A DNA stretch of 64,000 nt from Algibacter amylolyticus (GTDB lineage: Bacteria; Bacteroidota; Bacteroidia; Flavobacteriales; Flavobacteriaceae), in assembly GCF_014202225.1 (NCBI RefSeq), contig NZ_JACHGE010000001.1:229320-293319 (forward strand), in the 5' to 3' direction. How positions within the stretch are numbered: position 1 is the first letter of the stretch; every line of letters starts with the position of its first letter. Shown here piece by piece: positions 33,943 to 42,816 of the stretch. The notes beneath the pieces were generated by a model. That model was not told the origin of the DNA. It did not search any database and saw only the letters and a list, made by a program, of their open reading frames with translations. The position numbers and the translations under genes are program-made.

Positions 33943-36297
33943 ATGAATGTGCTCATCAAAATCATTTTAATTTTTCTTTTAAGTAATTTTTCGTTAAGTG
34001 CTCAAAATCAAATTTCAGGTTTAATTTCGGAAAGCAACCAACCTTTAGAGTTCGCAAATGTTATTTTGTATGATAGTTTATCTAAGGAAGTTATAACGGG
34101 TGTTATTTCCAACGAAAGTGGAAATTATCTTTTTACAGATATAGAAAACGGTACCTATTATATTAGCGTTTCTATGTTAGGCTTTAAAACTAAAAAATCA
34201 GAGCCATTTGAGCTTTTAGCTAATAAAACATTGGACTTTAATCTTATTGAAGAAAATGAAAGTTTAGATGAAGTTGTTATTAAAAGTAAACGCCCCGTAA
34301 TAAGGCAAACAGCAGAAAAGCTTATTGTAGATTTAGAAAAGTCTGAGATGATTAACGCCAACCTGCAAGATGTTATGAAAGGCGTTCCTGGAATTTTAGT
34401 AACCAACAACGGTATTAGTTACGCTGGACAAAGTAATATTAGAATCCTTATAAATGGAAGAACTACCGATTATATGGATATGGACACCTTATTACGCGAT
34501 ATGCCAGCAGATAATATTGCTAAGGTAGAATTGGTGGAGCAACCGGGAGCAGAGTTTGATGCCGAAGGCTCCGGACCTATTATTAATATTATTTTAAAGA
34601 AAAACGTTAAACTAGGCACCCATGGTAGTGTTACAACTTGGTTTGGTGAAGATGAAGGTTTCGAGTATGGAACTAGCGCCTCTATTGCCAGTTATAAAAA
34701 TAAACTAAATTGGCAAGCAAACGCTGGGTATTCCGCACCAACATGGCGAGAAGATTTATTTCTTAAAAGAAGTATTGGTGAGGAAACCTATAACCAAGCT
34801 ACAATTGAGCCTTACGATCCTAAAAGTTTAAGAGCCAGTGCAAGTATCGATTATTATTTAAATGATGCGCACTCGGTAGGTATATCGGTTAGGAAAACCA
34901 ATACCAATTCAGATAGAGATTCTCGAAGCACTAATACGATTACCACACCAAGTACAACCGATTTATTACTGTCTAAAAACAGTTTTAACCGCGACCAAGA
35001 GGTTTTTAATGTAAACCCTTATTATGAGTTTAAAAATGACGCGCATAAGCTTACAGCCGATTTTAATTTTGTGGATTATAAAAACGATAATATTAATACC
35101 ATTTCGTCGCTTCCAGAAAGTACTATCGAGTATACAAACCAACAATATTTACAAGATGCTAAATACCAAATAAAGACCTATAAAGCGGATTATTCTAGAC
35201 TGTTTTCCGATGATTTTAAATTAAGCTTTGGGCTTAAAAATTCGCAAGTAAATACCGATAGCGATTTAAAATCTTTTAATGAAAACACTAATGGTGAGTT
35301 CGATTTTGATGCCAATGCAAGTAATCGCTTTTTTGTAAACGAGCATATATTTGCGCTGTACACCAAATTAAATGTAACCCAAGGCGCATGGTCGTTTTCT
35401 GGAGGACTACGATTTGAAGATAGTAACACGCAAGGCATCTCTAGCAGTAATAATGAAACCCGCGAGCGTAAAATCTCCAAACTTTTTCCTAGCGCTTCAA
35501 TAAGCAGAAAATTAAACGACAATTTAGGAGCTAACTTAGCATATAGTTACCGTATTCGTCGTCCTAGTTACAACACACTAAATTCTTTTGTAACGTTTTA
35601 CGATCCCTTATCGTCCGAGGTTGGAAACGAAAATTTAAAACCGTCTTTTACCAACAGATATCAATTTAATTTAACATTCGATGGCCAACCATTCTTTACC
35701 ATTGGTTATAGCGAAACTAAAGATGCCATGTTTCAGTTTGTTTCGCAAGACAACGAAACCGCACAAATAGAGCGTAAAACCATTAACTTAAACGATAGCA
35801 AAAACTGGAATTTTAGGTTATTCGCGCCACTAAGTATTATAAAAGGACTAGAAGGTTATACAGGTTTTATTGTTAATTATAATAAATTTGAGTCTAATCC
35901 AAACAATTTAAATTTACAGAAATGGAGTTTAATGTGGTTTACACAAGCTAATTATGAGCTGCCTTGGGAAATTAATGCAGAATTAAACGGAAACTACGGC
36001 ACAGGAGCTTTAGAAGGCGGTATAGATGCCGAATGGTTTGCCGATATTGGATTTTCGTTTAGTAAAAAGTTTATGGACGAAAAACTAAAGGTAAACCTAG
36101 GAATTAATAAAGTGCTAAACAGAGGGTTTGTTGGCGTTATAGATTATAATAACTTATATGCCGAAGTAGAAAGTAACCAATCTAGACAAAACGTGCAATT
36201 GCGTTTATCTTATAGTTTTGGCTCTAAATTTGGCAAAAAGAAAGCCCGTAAAAATGCCTCGCAAGAAGAGGAAAATAGAATTAACGATAATAATTAA
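33943..36297 (+). CDS. Outer-membrane TonB-receptor-like beta-barrel protein
   Basis: A 784-residue protein with signal peptide (1-20), a carboxypeptidase-regulatory-like domain (about 22-105, ISGLISESNQPLEFANVILYDS), a plug domain (about 125-215, DVMKGVPGILVTNNGISYAGQSNIRILINGR) and a long beta-barrel to the C-terminus (OMP_b-brl_3 type). No clear TonB box is visible; the ligand is unknown. The barrel ends with a charged KKARKNASQEEENRINDNN tail, not the usual aromatic residue. An LytS/LytTR pair follows in the same direction, 17 bases away, so it could take part in signalling or be its target. Confidence 0.88.
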   Translation: MNVLIKIILIFLLSNFSLSAQNQISGLISESNQPLEFANVILYDSLSKEVITGVISNESGNYLFTDIENGTYYISVSMLGFKTKKSEPFELLANKTLDFNLIEENESLDEVVIKSKRPVIRQTAEKLIVDLEKSEMINANLQDVMKGVPGILVTNNGISYAGQSNIRILINGRTTDYMDMDTLLRDMPADNIAKVELVEQPGAEFDAEGSGPIINIILKKNVKLGTHGSVTTWFGEDEGFEYGTSASIASYKNKLNWQANAGYSAPTWREDLFLKRSIGEETYNQATIEPYDPKSLRASASIDYYLNDAHSVGISVRKTNTNSDRDSRSTNTITTPSTTDLLLSKNSFNRDQEVFNVNPYYEFKNDAHKLTADFNFVDYKNDNINTISSLPESTIEYTNQQYLQDAKYQIKTYKADYSRLFSDDFKLSFGLKNSQVNTDSDLKSFNENTNGEFDFDANASNRFFVNEHIFALYTKLNVTQGAWSFSGGLRFEDSNTQGISSSNNETRERKISKLFPSASISRKLNDNLGANLAYSYRIRRPSYNTLNSFVTFYDPLSSEVGNENLKPSFTNRYQFNLTFDGQPFFTIGYSETKDAMFQFVSQDNETAQIERKTINLNDSKNWNFRLFAPLSIIKGLEGYTGFIVNYNKFESNPNNLNLQKWSLMWFTQANYELPWEINAELNGNYGTGALEGGIDAEWFADIGFSFSKKFMDEKLKVNLGINKVLNRGFVGVIDYNNLYAEVESNQSRQNVQLRLSYSFGSKFGKKKARKNASQEEENRINDNN

Positions 36298-36314
36298 ACA
36301 GGTTTGTATAAACA

Positions 36315-37325
36315 ATGAATACCAAGCTTAACATATCAGATTTTATAATATTAGGCATCTACTTTAGTATTTCTTTTATTATTCAAGGTATAGATTATTA
36401 TGATAGAGGCGCCTTATTGCGAGAGTATTTTTTCGATTTCACTATCGAGTTAATTTGCGTTTGTAGCTTAATTCTTTTATTTATCTATTGGCTAATTCCA
36501 AAGTTCGTAATGCAAAAAAAATATGTTTTGTTTTTTGCTTTGGCTATAATGCTAATGGTTTCTATTTCGGCAGTAGATTATACTATTGGCTTTTGGTCTG
36601 GAGATAACGACTGGAATAAATACCCTAAAGGCCTAAGTTTTGTTTTATTAATGATTAATATAAGTTCGCAACAAATGGCTTTTCCTTTCGCCTTATTACT
36701 AACCAAAAAGTTTTACGAAGGACAAAACGAATTTTTAAAAATTGAAAAACAGCAAAACGAAACCGAGCTTAAATTATTGCGTTCTCAAATAGATCCACAT
36801 TTTTTATTCAATAATCTAAATACGCTCGATTCTTTAATAGATAGCAATACCGATAAAGCTAAAGAGTACATTAACAGACTATCCTTAATTTATCGCTATT
36901 TAATAAAAACAAAAGATGCTGAGGTTATGGAACTATCGGAAGAGCTACAACTTGCCGAAAACTACATGTTTTTAATAAAAACACGCTTCCAAGACGATTA
37001 CGATTTTAAAATAGATATCCAAACCAGTATTCAAGATAAGTTTATACCAACAGGCGCCATACAAACCCTATTAGAAAATGTGGTAAAACATAATAAACCG
37101 CTTAACGGAAAAGCCATAAAAACCGTTATTTCTATAGGCGAAAACGAGCTAAATATTTGTAATACAAAATCGAATATTCAATCTAAAATCGAATCTTTTG
37201 GCACCGGATTAGAAAACTTAAAAGCCCGTTATAAATTACTATCAGATAAAGAAGTAGTTATAAAAAACACCAATATGGAGTTTAAAATAGCTATTCCAAT
37301 TATTAAATTAATCGAAGAAAGTTAA
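36315..37325 (+). CDS. LytS-type sensor histidine kinase
   Basis: A 336-residue membrane sensor with four hydrophobic helices (about 8-130), then a His_kinase domain (PF06580) with the phosphoacceptor H162 in SQIDPHFLFNNLN and an ATPase part of reduced form (LLENVVKHN; GTGLENLKARYKLL). It has no periplasmic sensor domain, so the signal is probably sensed in the membrane. It belongs with the response regulator that starts 15 bases later and with the outer-membrane protein before it. Confidence 0.9.
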   Translation: MNTKLNISDFIILGIYFSISFIIQGIDYYDRGALLREYFFDFTIELICVCSLILLFIYWLIPKFVMQKKYVLFFALAIMLMVSISAVDYTIGFWSGDNDWNKYPKGLSFVLLMINISSQQMAFPFALLLTKKFYEGQNEFLKIEKQQNETELKLLRSQIDPHFLFNNLNTLDSLIDSNTDKAKEYINRLSLIYRYLIKTKDAEVMELSEELQLAENYMFLIKTRFQDDYDFKIDIQTSIQDKFIPTGAIQTLLENVVKHNKPLNGKAIKTVISIGENELNICNTKSNIQSKIESFGTGLENLKARYKLLSDKEVVIKNTNMEFKIAIPIIKLIEES

Positions 37326-37340
37326 ATCTAAAATAACATC

Positions 37341-38105
37341 ATGAGAATTTTAATTTTAGAAGACGAAATTCCAGCATATCAAAAACTAGTATCCTTTATA
37401 AAGGACTATTTTCAGGACGATATTCCACACGATTGGGCGCGTTCCAATTCCGAAGGCAAACTATATCTGCAAAAAAACACCTATTCCTTTATATTATCGG
37501 ATATTCAATTGCTAGACGGTTTATCTTTCGATTTGTATAACGAAATAAGCATACAAGTACCAATTATTTTCTGTTCTGCACACGACGAGTATTTGTTTCA
37601 AGCCTTTAACACCAATGGTATTGCTTATATTTTAAAACCATACACGCAAACGGATTTTAAAAAAGCCATAGAAAAGTACCAAGCCTTATTTCAAAAAGGT
37701 ACGTATAATATATTAAACAAGAGCACAATTAGCGAGCTTAAATCGGCTTTAAAAGAGGAACATGCTAACTATAAAAAGCGATTTGTAATTAAAAAAGCAA
37801 AAGGTATTCAGCTTTTAAATGTTTCAGAGATTAGTAAAATAGAAGCAAATGGCGATTTTTGTATAGCCACAGATTTAAAAGGAAAACGACATACAATTTC
37901 TCAAAACTTAGGCAGTATTCATCAGCAATTACAACCTAATAAATTCTTTAAGATTAACCGAAGCGAAATCATTTGTATCGATGCCATCGAACAAATAGAA
38001 AGTCATTTTAAAAACCGCTTACTAATCACCTTAACGAGTATTAAAGACAAGGCTATGACCAGCTCATCCACAACATCTGATTTTAGAAAATGGTTGGAAG
38101 AATAA
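37341..38105 (+). CDS. LytTR-family response regulator
   Basis: A 254-residue regulator: receiver domain (1 to about 125) with the acceptor Asp54 (FILSDIQLLDGLSF), and a LytTR DNA-binding domain (about 145-250, FVIKKAKGIQLLNVSEISKIEANGDF, FFKINRSEIICIDAIEQIE). It should bind direct-repeat sites near target promoters. Partner of the LytS kinase immediately before it. Copy C of the dispersed repeat starts eight bases after its stop codon. Confidence 0.92.
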   Translation: MRILILEDEIPAYQKLVSFIKDYFQDDIPHDWARSNSEGKLYLQKNTYSFILSDIQLLDGLSFDLYNEISIQVPIIFCSAHDEYLFQAFNTNGIAYILKPYTQTDFKKAIEKYQALFQKGTYNILNKSTISELKSALKEEHANYKKRFVIKKAKGIQLLNVSEISKIEANGDFCIATDLKGKRHTISQNLGSIHQQLQPNKFFKINRSEIICIDAIEQIESHFKNRLLITLTSIKDKAMTSSSTTSDFRKWLEE

Positions 38106-38112
38106 TTTTTTT

Positions 38113-38223
38113 GGCGTTACCACACCCTTCGTCTATGCTCAGGGCAGGCGGTCGGGCTTTACGCTGTATCTTTTTTTGCCATTTATGGCAGCAAAAAAAG
38201 GATGCCACTTCAATCCCTAACGC
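38113..38223 (+). repeat. Dispersed flavobacterial hairpin repeat, copy C
   Basis: Starts GGCGTTACCACA and ends CAATCCCTAACGC. The conserved AAGGGTCGGG is broken by an inserted stretch CCCTTCGTCTATGCTCAGGG, itself with CCCT/AGGG ends. The middle holds a strong poly-T/poly-A hairpin (TTTTTTTGCC ... GGCAGCAAAAAAA), also found in the degenerate copy F at 53645-53720. Orientation: left end directly behind a gene's stop codon, as in copies A and B. Confidence 0.85.
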
Positions 38224-38245
38224 AAGTTATCCGTTAGTTAAGTCG

Positions 38246-40042
38246 TTAATCATTTAGCTTCAAAACAGCCATAAACGCTTGCTGTGGTATTTCTACATTA
38301 CCAACTTGACGCATACGTTTTTTACCTTTTTTCTGTTTTTCAAGAAGTTTACGCTTACGCGAAATATCACCACCATAACATTTAGCGGTAACATCTTTAC
38401 GAAGAGCTTTAATCGTTTCTCTCGAAATAATTTTGGCACCAACAGCTGCCTGAATTGGAATATCGAATTGCTGACGTGGAATTAGTTCTTTAAGCTTCTC
38501 ACACATCTTTTTACCAATGTTTTGAGCATTATCAGCATGTATTAAGGCAGAAAGTGCATCAACCGTTTGTGCATTCAGTAAAATATCTAAACGTACAAGT
38601 TTTGATACTTTCATACCAATTGGATGATAATCAAAAGAAGCATACCCTTTAGAAACCGTTTTTAATCTATCGTAAAAATCAAATACAATTTCAGCTAAAG
38701 GCATTTCAAAAGTTAATTCAACACGCTCGGTAGTTAAATACGTTTGGTTCATTATAAGTCCACGCTTTTCAATACAAAGCGACATCACGTTACCAACAAA
38801 ATCGGCTTTAGTAATTATAGTGGCTTTAATAAAAGGCTCTTCAACACGGTTTACAGACGATGGTTCTGGTAAATCGGAAGGGTTGTTTACAATAAAGGCC
38901 TCATCAGGGTTTTTATTCGTGTAAGCATGGTAAGATACATTGGGAACCGTTGTAATAACCGTCATATCAAACTCACGCTCCAAACGCTCCTGGATAATTT
39001 CCATGTGTAACATACCTAAAAATCCACAACGGAAACCAAAACCTAATGCCGCAGAACTTTCTGGTTGAAAGACTAACGATGCATCGTTAAGTTGAAGTTT
39101 TTCCATAGAGTTTCTAAGCTCTTCGTAATCTTCAGTATCAACTGGGTAAATACCAGCAAACACCATAGGTTTTACATCTTCAAAACCTTCAACAATATTG
39201 GTTGTTGGATTAGCAAAATCGGTAATGGTATCACCAACTTTTACCTCTTTAGCGGTTTTAATACCCGTTATTAAGTAACCAACATCACCAGCTTTTACGC
39301 TTTGTTTTGCAACCTGAGTTAGTTTTAAAGTACCAACTTCGTCGGCAAAATATTCTTTATCTGTAGCAACAAATTTAATTTTTTGTCCTTTTTTAATTTC
39401 ACCATTAAAGACTCTAAAATACGTTTCAATACCTCTAAAAGTATTGTAAACAGAATCGAAAATTAAGGCTTGAAGCGGTTCATCTACATTCCCTTTTGGC
39501 GCCGGAATACGATCTATAATAGCCGCTAATATATTATCTACACCAAAACCTGTTTTCCCACTGGCATGTATCACTTCCGATGGGTCGCAACCTAATAAAT
39601 CAACAATATCATCGGTTACTTCTTCTGGATTGGCACTTGGTAAATCTACCTTGTTTAAAACAGGAATAATTTCCAAGTCGTTTTCTAAGGCTAAATATAA
39701 ATTAGAAATAGTTTGTGCTTGTATACTTTGTGCTGCATCAACAATAAGTAAGGCGCCTTCGCAAGCAGCGATAGATCGAGATACTTCGTATGAGAAATCT
39801 ACGTGACCAGGTGTGTCAATTAAATTCAAAACATATTTTTCACCATTAAGCTCATAATCCATTTGTATAGCGTGCGACTTTATGGTTATACCGCGTTCGC
39901 GTTCCAAGTCCATACTATCTAGTAATTGCGCTTGTTGCTCTCTAGCAGTTACCGAGCCTGTAAAATCTAATAAACGGTCTGCAAGTGTGCTTTTACCGTG
40001 ATCTATATGTGCAATGATGCAAAAATTTCTAATGTTTTTCAT
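38246..40042 (-). CDS. lepA: Elongation factor 4 (LepA), ribosome back-translocase GTPase
   Basis: A 598-residue translational GTPase that rescues or back-translocates stalled ribosomes. The G domain has [15 protein letters not shown] (G1), [12 protein letters not shown] (G3) and NKVDLP (G4); the C-terminal LepA-specific domain ends near AVLKLND. An in-frame TTG three codons upstream (40051) is less likely than the ATG at 40042 ([14 protein letters not shown]). A -7 box lies 29 bases ahead. Copy C of the repeat sits behind it, on the 3' side. Confidence 0.97.
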   Translation of the reverse strand: MKNIRNFCIIAHIDHGKSTLADRLLDFTGSVTAREQQAQLLDSMDLERERGITIKSHAIQMDYELNGEKYVLNLIDTPGHVDFSYEVSRSIAACEGALLIVDAAQSIQAQTISNLYLALENDLEIIPVLNKVDLPSANPEEVTDDIVDLLGCDPSEVIHASGKTGFGVDNILAAIIDRIPAPKGNVDEPLQALIFDSVYNTFRGIETYFRVFNGEIKKGQKIKFVATDKEYFADEVGTLKLTQVAKQSVKAGDVGYLITGIKTAKEVKVGDTITDFANPTTNIVEGFEDVKPMVFAGIYPVDTEDYEELRNSMEKLQLNDASLVFQPESSAALGFGFRCGFLGMLHMEIIQERLEREFDMTVITTVPNVSYHAYTNKNPDEAFIVNNPSDLPEPSSVNRVEEPFIKATIITKADFVGNVMSLCIEKRGLIMNQTYLTTERVELTFEMPLAEIVFDFYDRLKTVSKGYASFDYHPIGMKVSKLVRLDILLNAQTVDALSALIHADNAQNIGKKMCEKLKELIPRQQFDIPIQAAVGAKIISRETIKALRKDVTAKCYGGDISRKRKLLEKQKKGKKRMRQVGNVEIPQQAFMAVLKLND

Positions 40043-40070
40043 AGTCAACAATCTTCATAAAAAGATTCTG

Positions 40071-40078
40071 CAAATATA
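40071..40078 (-). promoter_or_regulatory. Candidate -7 box (TATATTTG) for lepA
   Basis: Minus-strand TATATTTG fits TAnnTTTG, 29 bases ahead of the lepA ATG. No well-placed -33 TTG was seen. Confidence 0.45.
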
Positions 40079-40292
40079 GATGTTTTAAATGAGGCTTTAA
40101 TATGCAATACATGGAAATTGTAAGATGTCGCTTTTTTCAGCGTTTAAAAGGGGTTAAAAGCAATTACATAATTTGTTTTAATACAACTTTAAAAGTTTCA
40201 ATATGTTAAACAGACAAAAATATCATGTAAGAATTAAACTATTAGTCGCTTTTCAAGTCTTAAGTATTGATACACACAAGCTAAATTAAAAC

Positions 40293-42752
40293 ATGTTAAA
40301 CCAACCGCCCAAAATTACATCGACTATAGTACGCTGTGTTTTTCTTTTAATTTTAAGTTTTAATTTTTCGTTTTCTCAACAAACACCCACGTCTACACCC
40401 CCAAAGGAAGGGATTCCAGATATAGAAAAAGTGTACCTTCATACCGATAGATCCAACTACGTTGTAGGTGAAGATTTATGGTATAAAGCTTATTTGGTGT
40501 ACGCGTTTAATAATTTACTTTTCGACCACAGCAATGTTTTATACGTAGAACTTATTGCGGCAAACTCTAAAATAATTGCGCGCAATAAAACAAGGTTAGA
40601 TGATGGTTTAGGTTATGGCGATTTTAAACTAACCGATTCTTTAGGCGTAAAACCAGGAAAATATCAAATTCGAGCCTATACAAATTGGATGCGGAATTTT
40701 GATGACGATTTTGTTTTTACTAAAGAAATAGAGGTCTTTGATGTGTTCGATAAAAGTAATAAAAACGCTAAAAACACTGCGTTGCAAAACACAGAACCCA
40801 GTAATATAGCTGCAGCAACTAAAAGTGATATTAACCTGCAGTTTTTTCCGGAAGGCGGATCGCTAATTGAAGATGTTTTAAGTGTTGTGGCTTTTAAAGC
40901 TGTTGATAGTTATGGCAATCCTGTAAAGGTAAAAGGTGAAGTTTTTGATGATAATGGGAACTTAGTTACCTTATTAGGGAGTTTGCATGATGGTATGGGT
41001 AAGTTTATTATAACGCCTAAAAAAGGGGAAAGGTATTACGCGAAAATCACCAACTCAAATGGAGAGGAAATTTTAGAGGTTAAGCTTCCAAAAGCTAAAG
41101 ATCAAGGCTATTTATTAAGTGCAGTTAGTGTTAGAGGAAAGAACATGATAAGCATTAAAACGAATGCGGTAACTATAGCCAATTATCAAAGTGCACCCGT
41201 TAAAATAGTGTGTTCATCACGAGGGATTTCGTATTTTGAAGGATCTCAACCTTTAAGCCAAACCAGTATTACTTTTGAGCTGCCTAAAACAAACCTACTA
41301 GAAGGTGTTTTACAAATAACCTTGTATGATGCACTTGCACGACCACAAAGCGAACGCTTAATTTATATAGAAAAGAAAAAAGACGTTAATGTTACTTTAA
41401 AAACCGTAAAAGAGGTTTATAAACCTAATGAAAAAGTAACCTTATACATTTCGTCCAAAACAGCAGAAGACAAAGCTGTACCAGCTAGTTTCTCGTTAAG
41501 TAGTGTAGATGTTAATGGTATGCAGGGTTCAAAAGATTTTGGCACAAATATTTGTTCTTATTTTTTATTGGAGTCGGATATTAGAGGAAAGGTACACAAC
41601 CCTAGTTTTTATTTTGATAAGGCCAACCCTAGACGGTTAGCGTATTTAGATGTTTTATTATTAACCCAAGGTTGGAGGGATTTTTTATGGAAAGAAATGC
41701 CTAAAATTAACCCGTATAACGAACCCTACGTTGCCGAAAAAGGAATTACCATTTCTGGCACCGTAAAGCAAATTGAAGCCGATATTCCTAAACCAAATAA
41801 CACGGTGCTTTTAAACATGTTTAATAAAGGGAAAATGAGATCTCTTACCGGATTAACAGACGCTAATGGGAGGTTTAAATTTGAAAACTTAGTTTTTATG
41901 GGGCCAACGACCATGATGCTAAACACCCAAGATGATAAAAGGAAAGAGCGAGGTATGTTTGAGTTAGATTCGCTTCTTTTACCGCCTTTAGCCTCTAACT
42001 TTACAGCAGATAGCACTGTGTTTTCGTCAAAAAGCTTAACCATAAAAAATAATATTTACAGAAAAAATATAACCTTTGGTATTACTGGAGAAACTGTTTT
42101 AGATGCTGTAGAAATTAATGGAAAGGGCAAAAGTAACGTACCTAAAAGCTTATATGGCACACCAGACCATAGTTATATTATTGATGAAGACACACCGCAT
42201 TTTTCAAGTATTTATTTACTACTTCAGTTTAAAATACCAGGAATACAAGTTAGCGGTACTTCAATTAAATTTTTTGGTAATTCTGGAACAGCACAAATAA
42301 GAATTGATGGCGTGCCTTTTGAGGGCGATATAGGCTTTATTTATCCAGACGATGTTGCTAAAGTAGAATCTATGAACGGACCAAGTGCTTCTGTATTTGG
42401 ATTGGATGGCGCAAATGGCGTAATATTAATTTATTTAAAAGAAGGCGCACTTAATAAACGCAGTAAAACAAAATTAAAACCACACTCTATAACAAAGCAA
42501 ATTGATGGTCTCTATGATGCGCGTGTTTTTTACTCGCCAAAGCCCGAAGAGCTTGCTTTTAAAATGGACAATAGCGATGCTATAAGAAATACGTTGTATT
42601 GGAATGCCTTTGTTCATCCAGACGAAACAGGAAACACACAAGTAAGTTATTATAATACCAACGTGGAAACCGACGTGAAAGTTACTTTAGAGGGCTTAAC
42701 ATCAACCGGGATACCTATTGTAGTTAAAACCCACTATGCCATTAAGAAATAA
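40293..42752 (+). CDS. MG2-like / TonB-plug protein (outer-membrane-associated), first of a tandem pair
   Basis: An 819-residue exported protein with an N-terminal signal (1 to about 28). It begins with an MG2-like beta domain (DIEKVYLHTDRSNYVVGEDLWYKAYLVY, about 43-130) of the alpha-2-macroglobulin type, continues through further beta domains, and carries a TonB-receptor plug-like fold near 640-715 (IRIDGVPFEGDIGFIYPDDVAKVESMNG, ASVFGLDGANGVILIYL). It lacks a beta-barrel, so it is not a receptor itself. Role unknown. The next gene is a close paralog in almost all segments. Confidence 0.85.
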   Translation: MLNQPPKITSTIVRCVFLLILSFNFSFSQQTPTSTPPKEGIPDIEKVYLHTDRSNYVVGEDLWYKAYLVYAFNNLLFDHSNVLYVELIAANSKIIARNKTRLDDGLGYGDFKLTDSLGVKPGKYQIRAYTNWMRNFDDDFVFTKEIEVFDVFDKSNKNAKNTALQNTEPSNIAAATKSDINLQFFPEGGSLIEDVLSVVAFKAVDSYGNPVKVKGEVFDDNGNLVTLLGSLHDGMGKFIITPKKGERYYAKITNSNGEEILEVKLPKAKDQGYLLSAVSVRGKNMISIKTNAVTIANYQSAPVKIVCSSRGISYFEGSQPLSQTSITFELPKTNLLEGVLQITLYDALARPQSERLIYIEKKKDVNVTLKTVKEVYKPNEKVTLYISSKTAEDKAVPASFSLSSVDVNGMQGSKDFGTNICSYFLLESDIRGKVHNPSFYFDKANPRRLAYLDVLLLTQGWRDFLWKEMPKINPYNEPYVAEKGITISGTVKQIEADIPKPNNTVLLNMFNKGKMRSLTGLTDANGRFKFENLVFMGPTTMMLNTQDDKRKERGMFELDSLLLPPLASNFTADSTVFSSKSLTIKNNIYRKNITFGITGETVLDAVEINGKGKSNVPKSLYGTPDHSYIIDEDTPHFSSIYLLLQFKIPGIQVSGTSIKFFGNSGTAQIRIDGVPFEGDIGFIYPDDVAKVESMNGPSASVFGLDGANGVILIYLKEGALNKRSKTKLKPHSITKQIDGLYDARVFYSPKPEELAFKMDNSDAIRNTLYWNAFVHPDETGNTQVSYYNTNVETDVKVTLEGLTSTGIPIVVKTHYAIKK

Positions 42753-42816
42753 CACGGTTTTTCTTTTTTGTATCGCGTTTTAAAGCATCATAAACAATCC
42801 AACTAAAACTATATAA

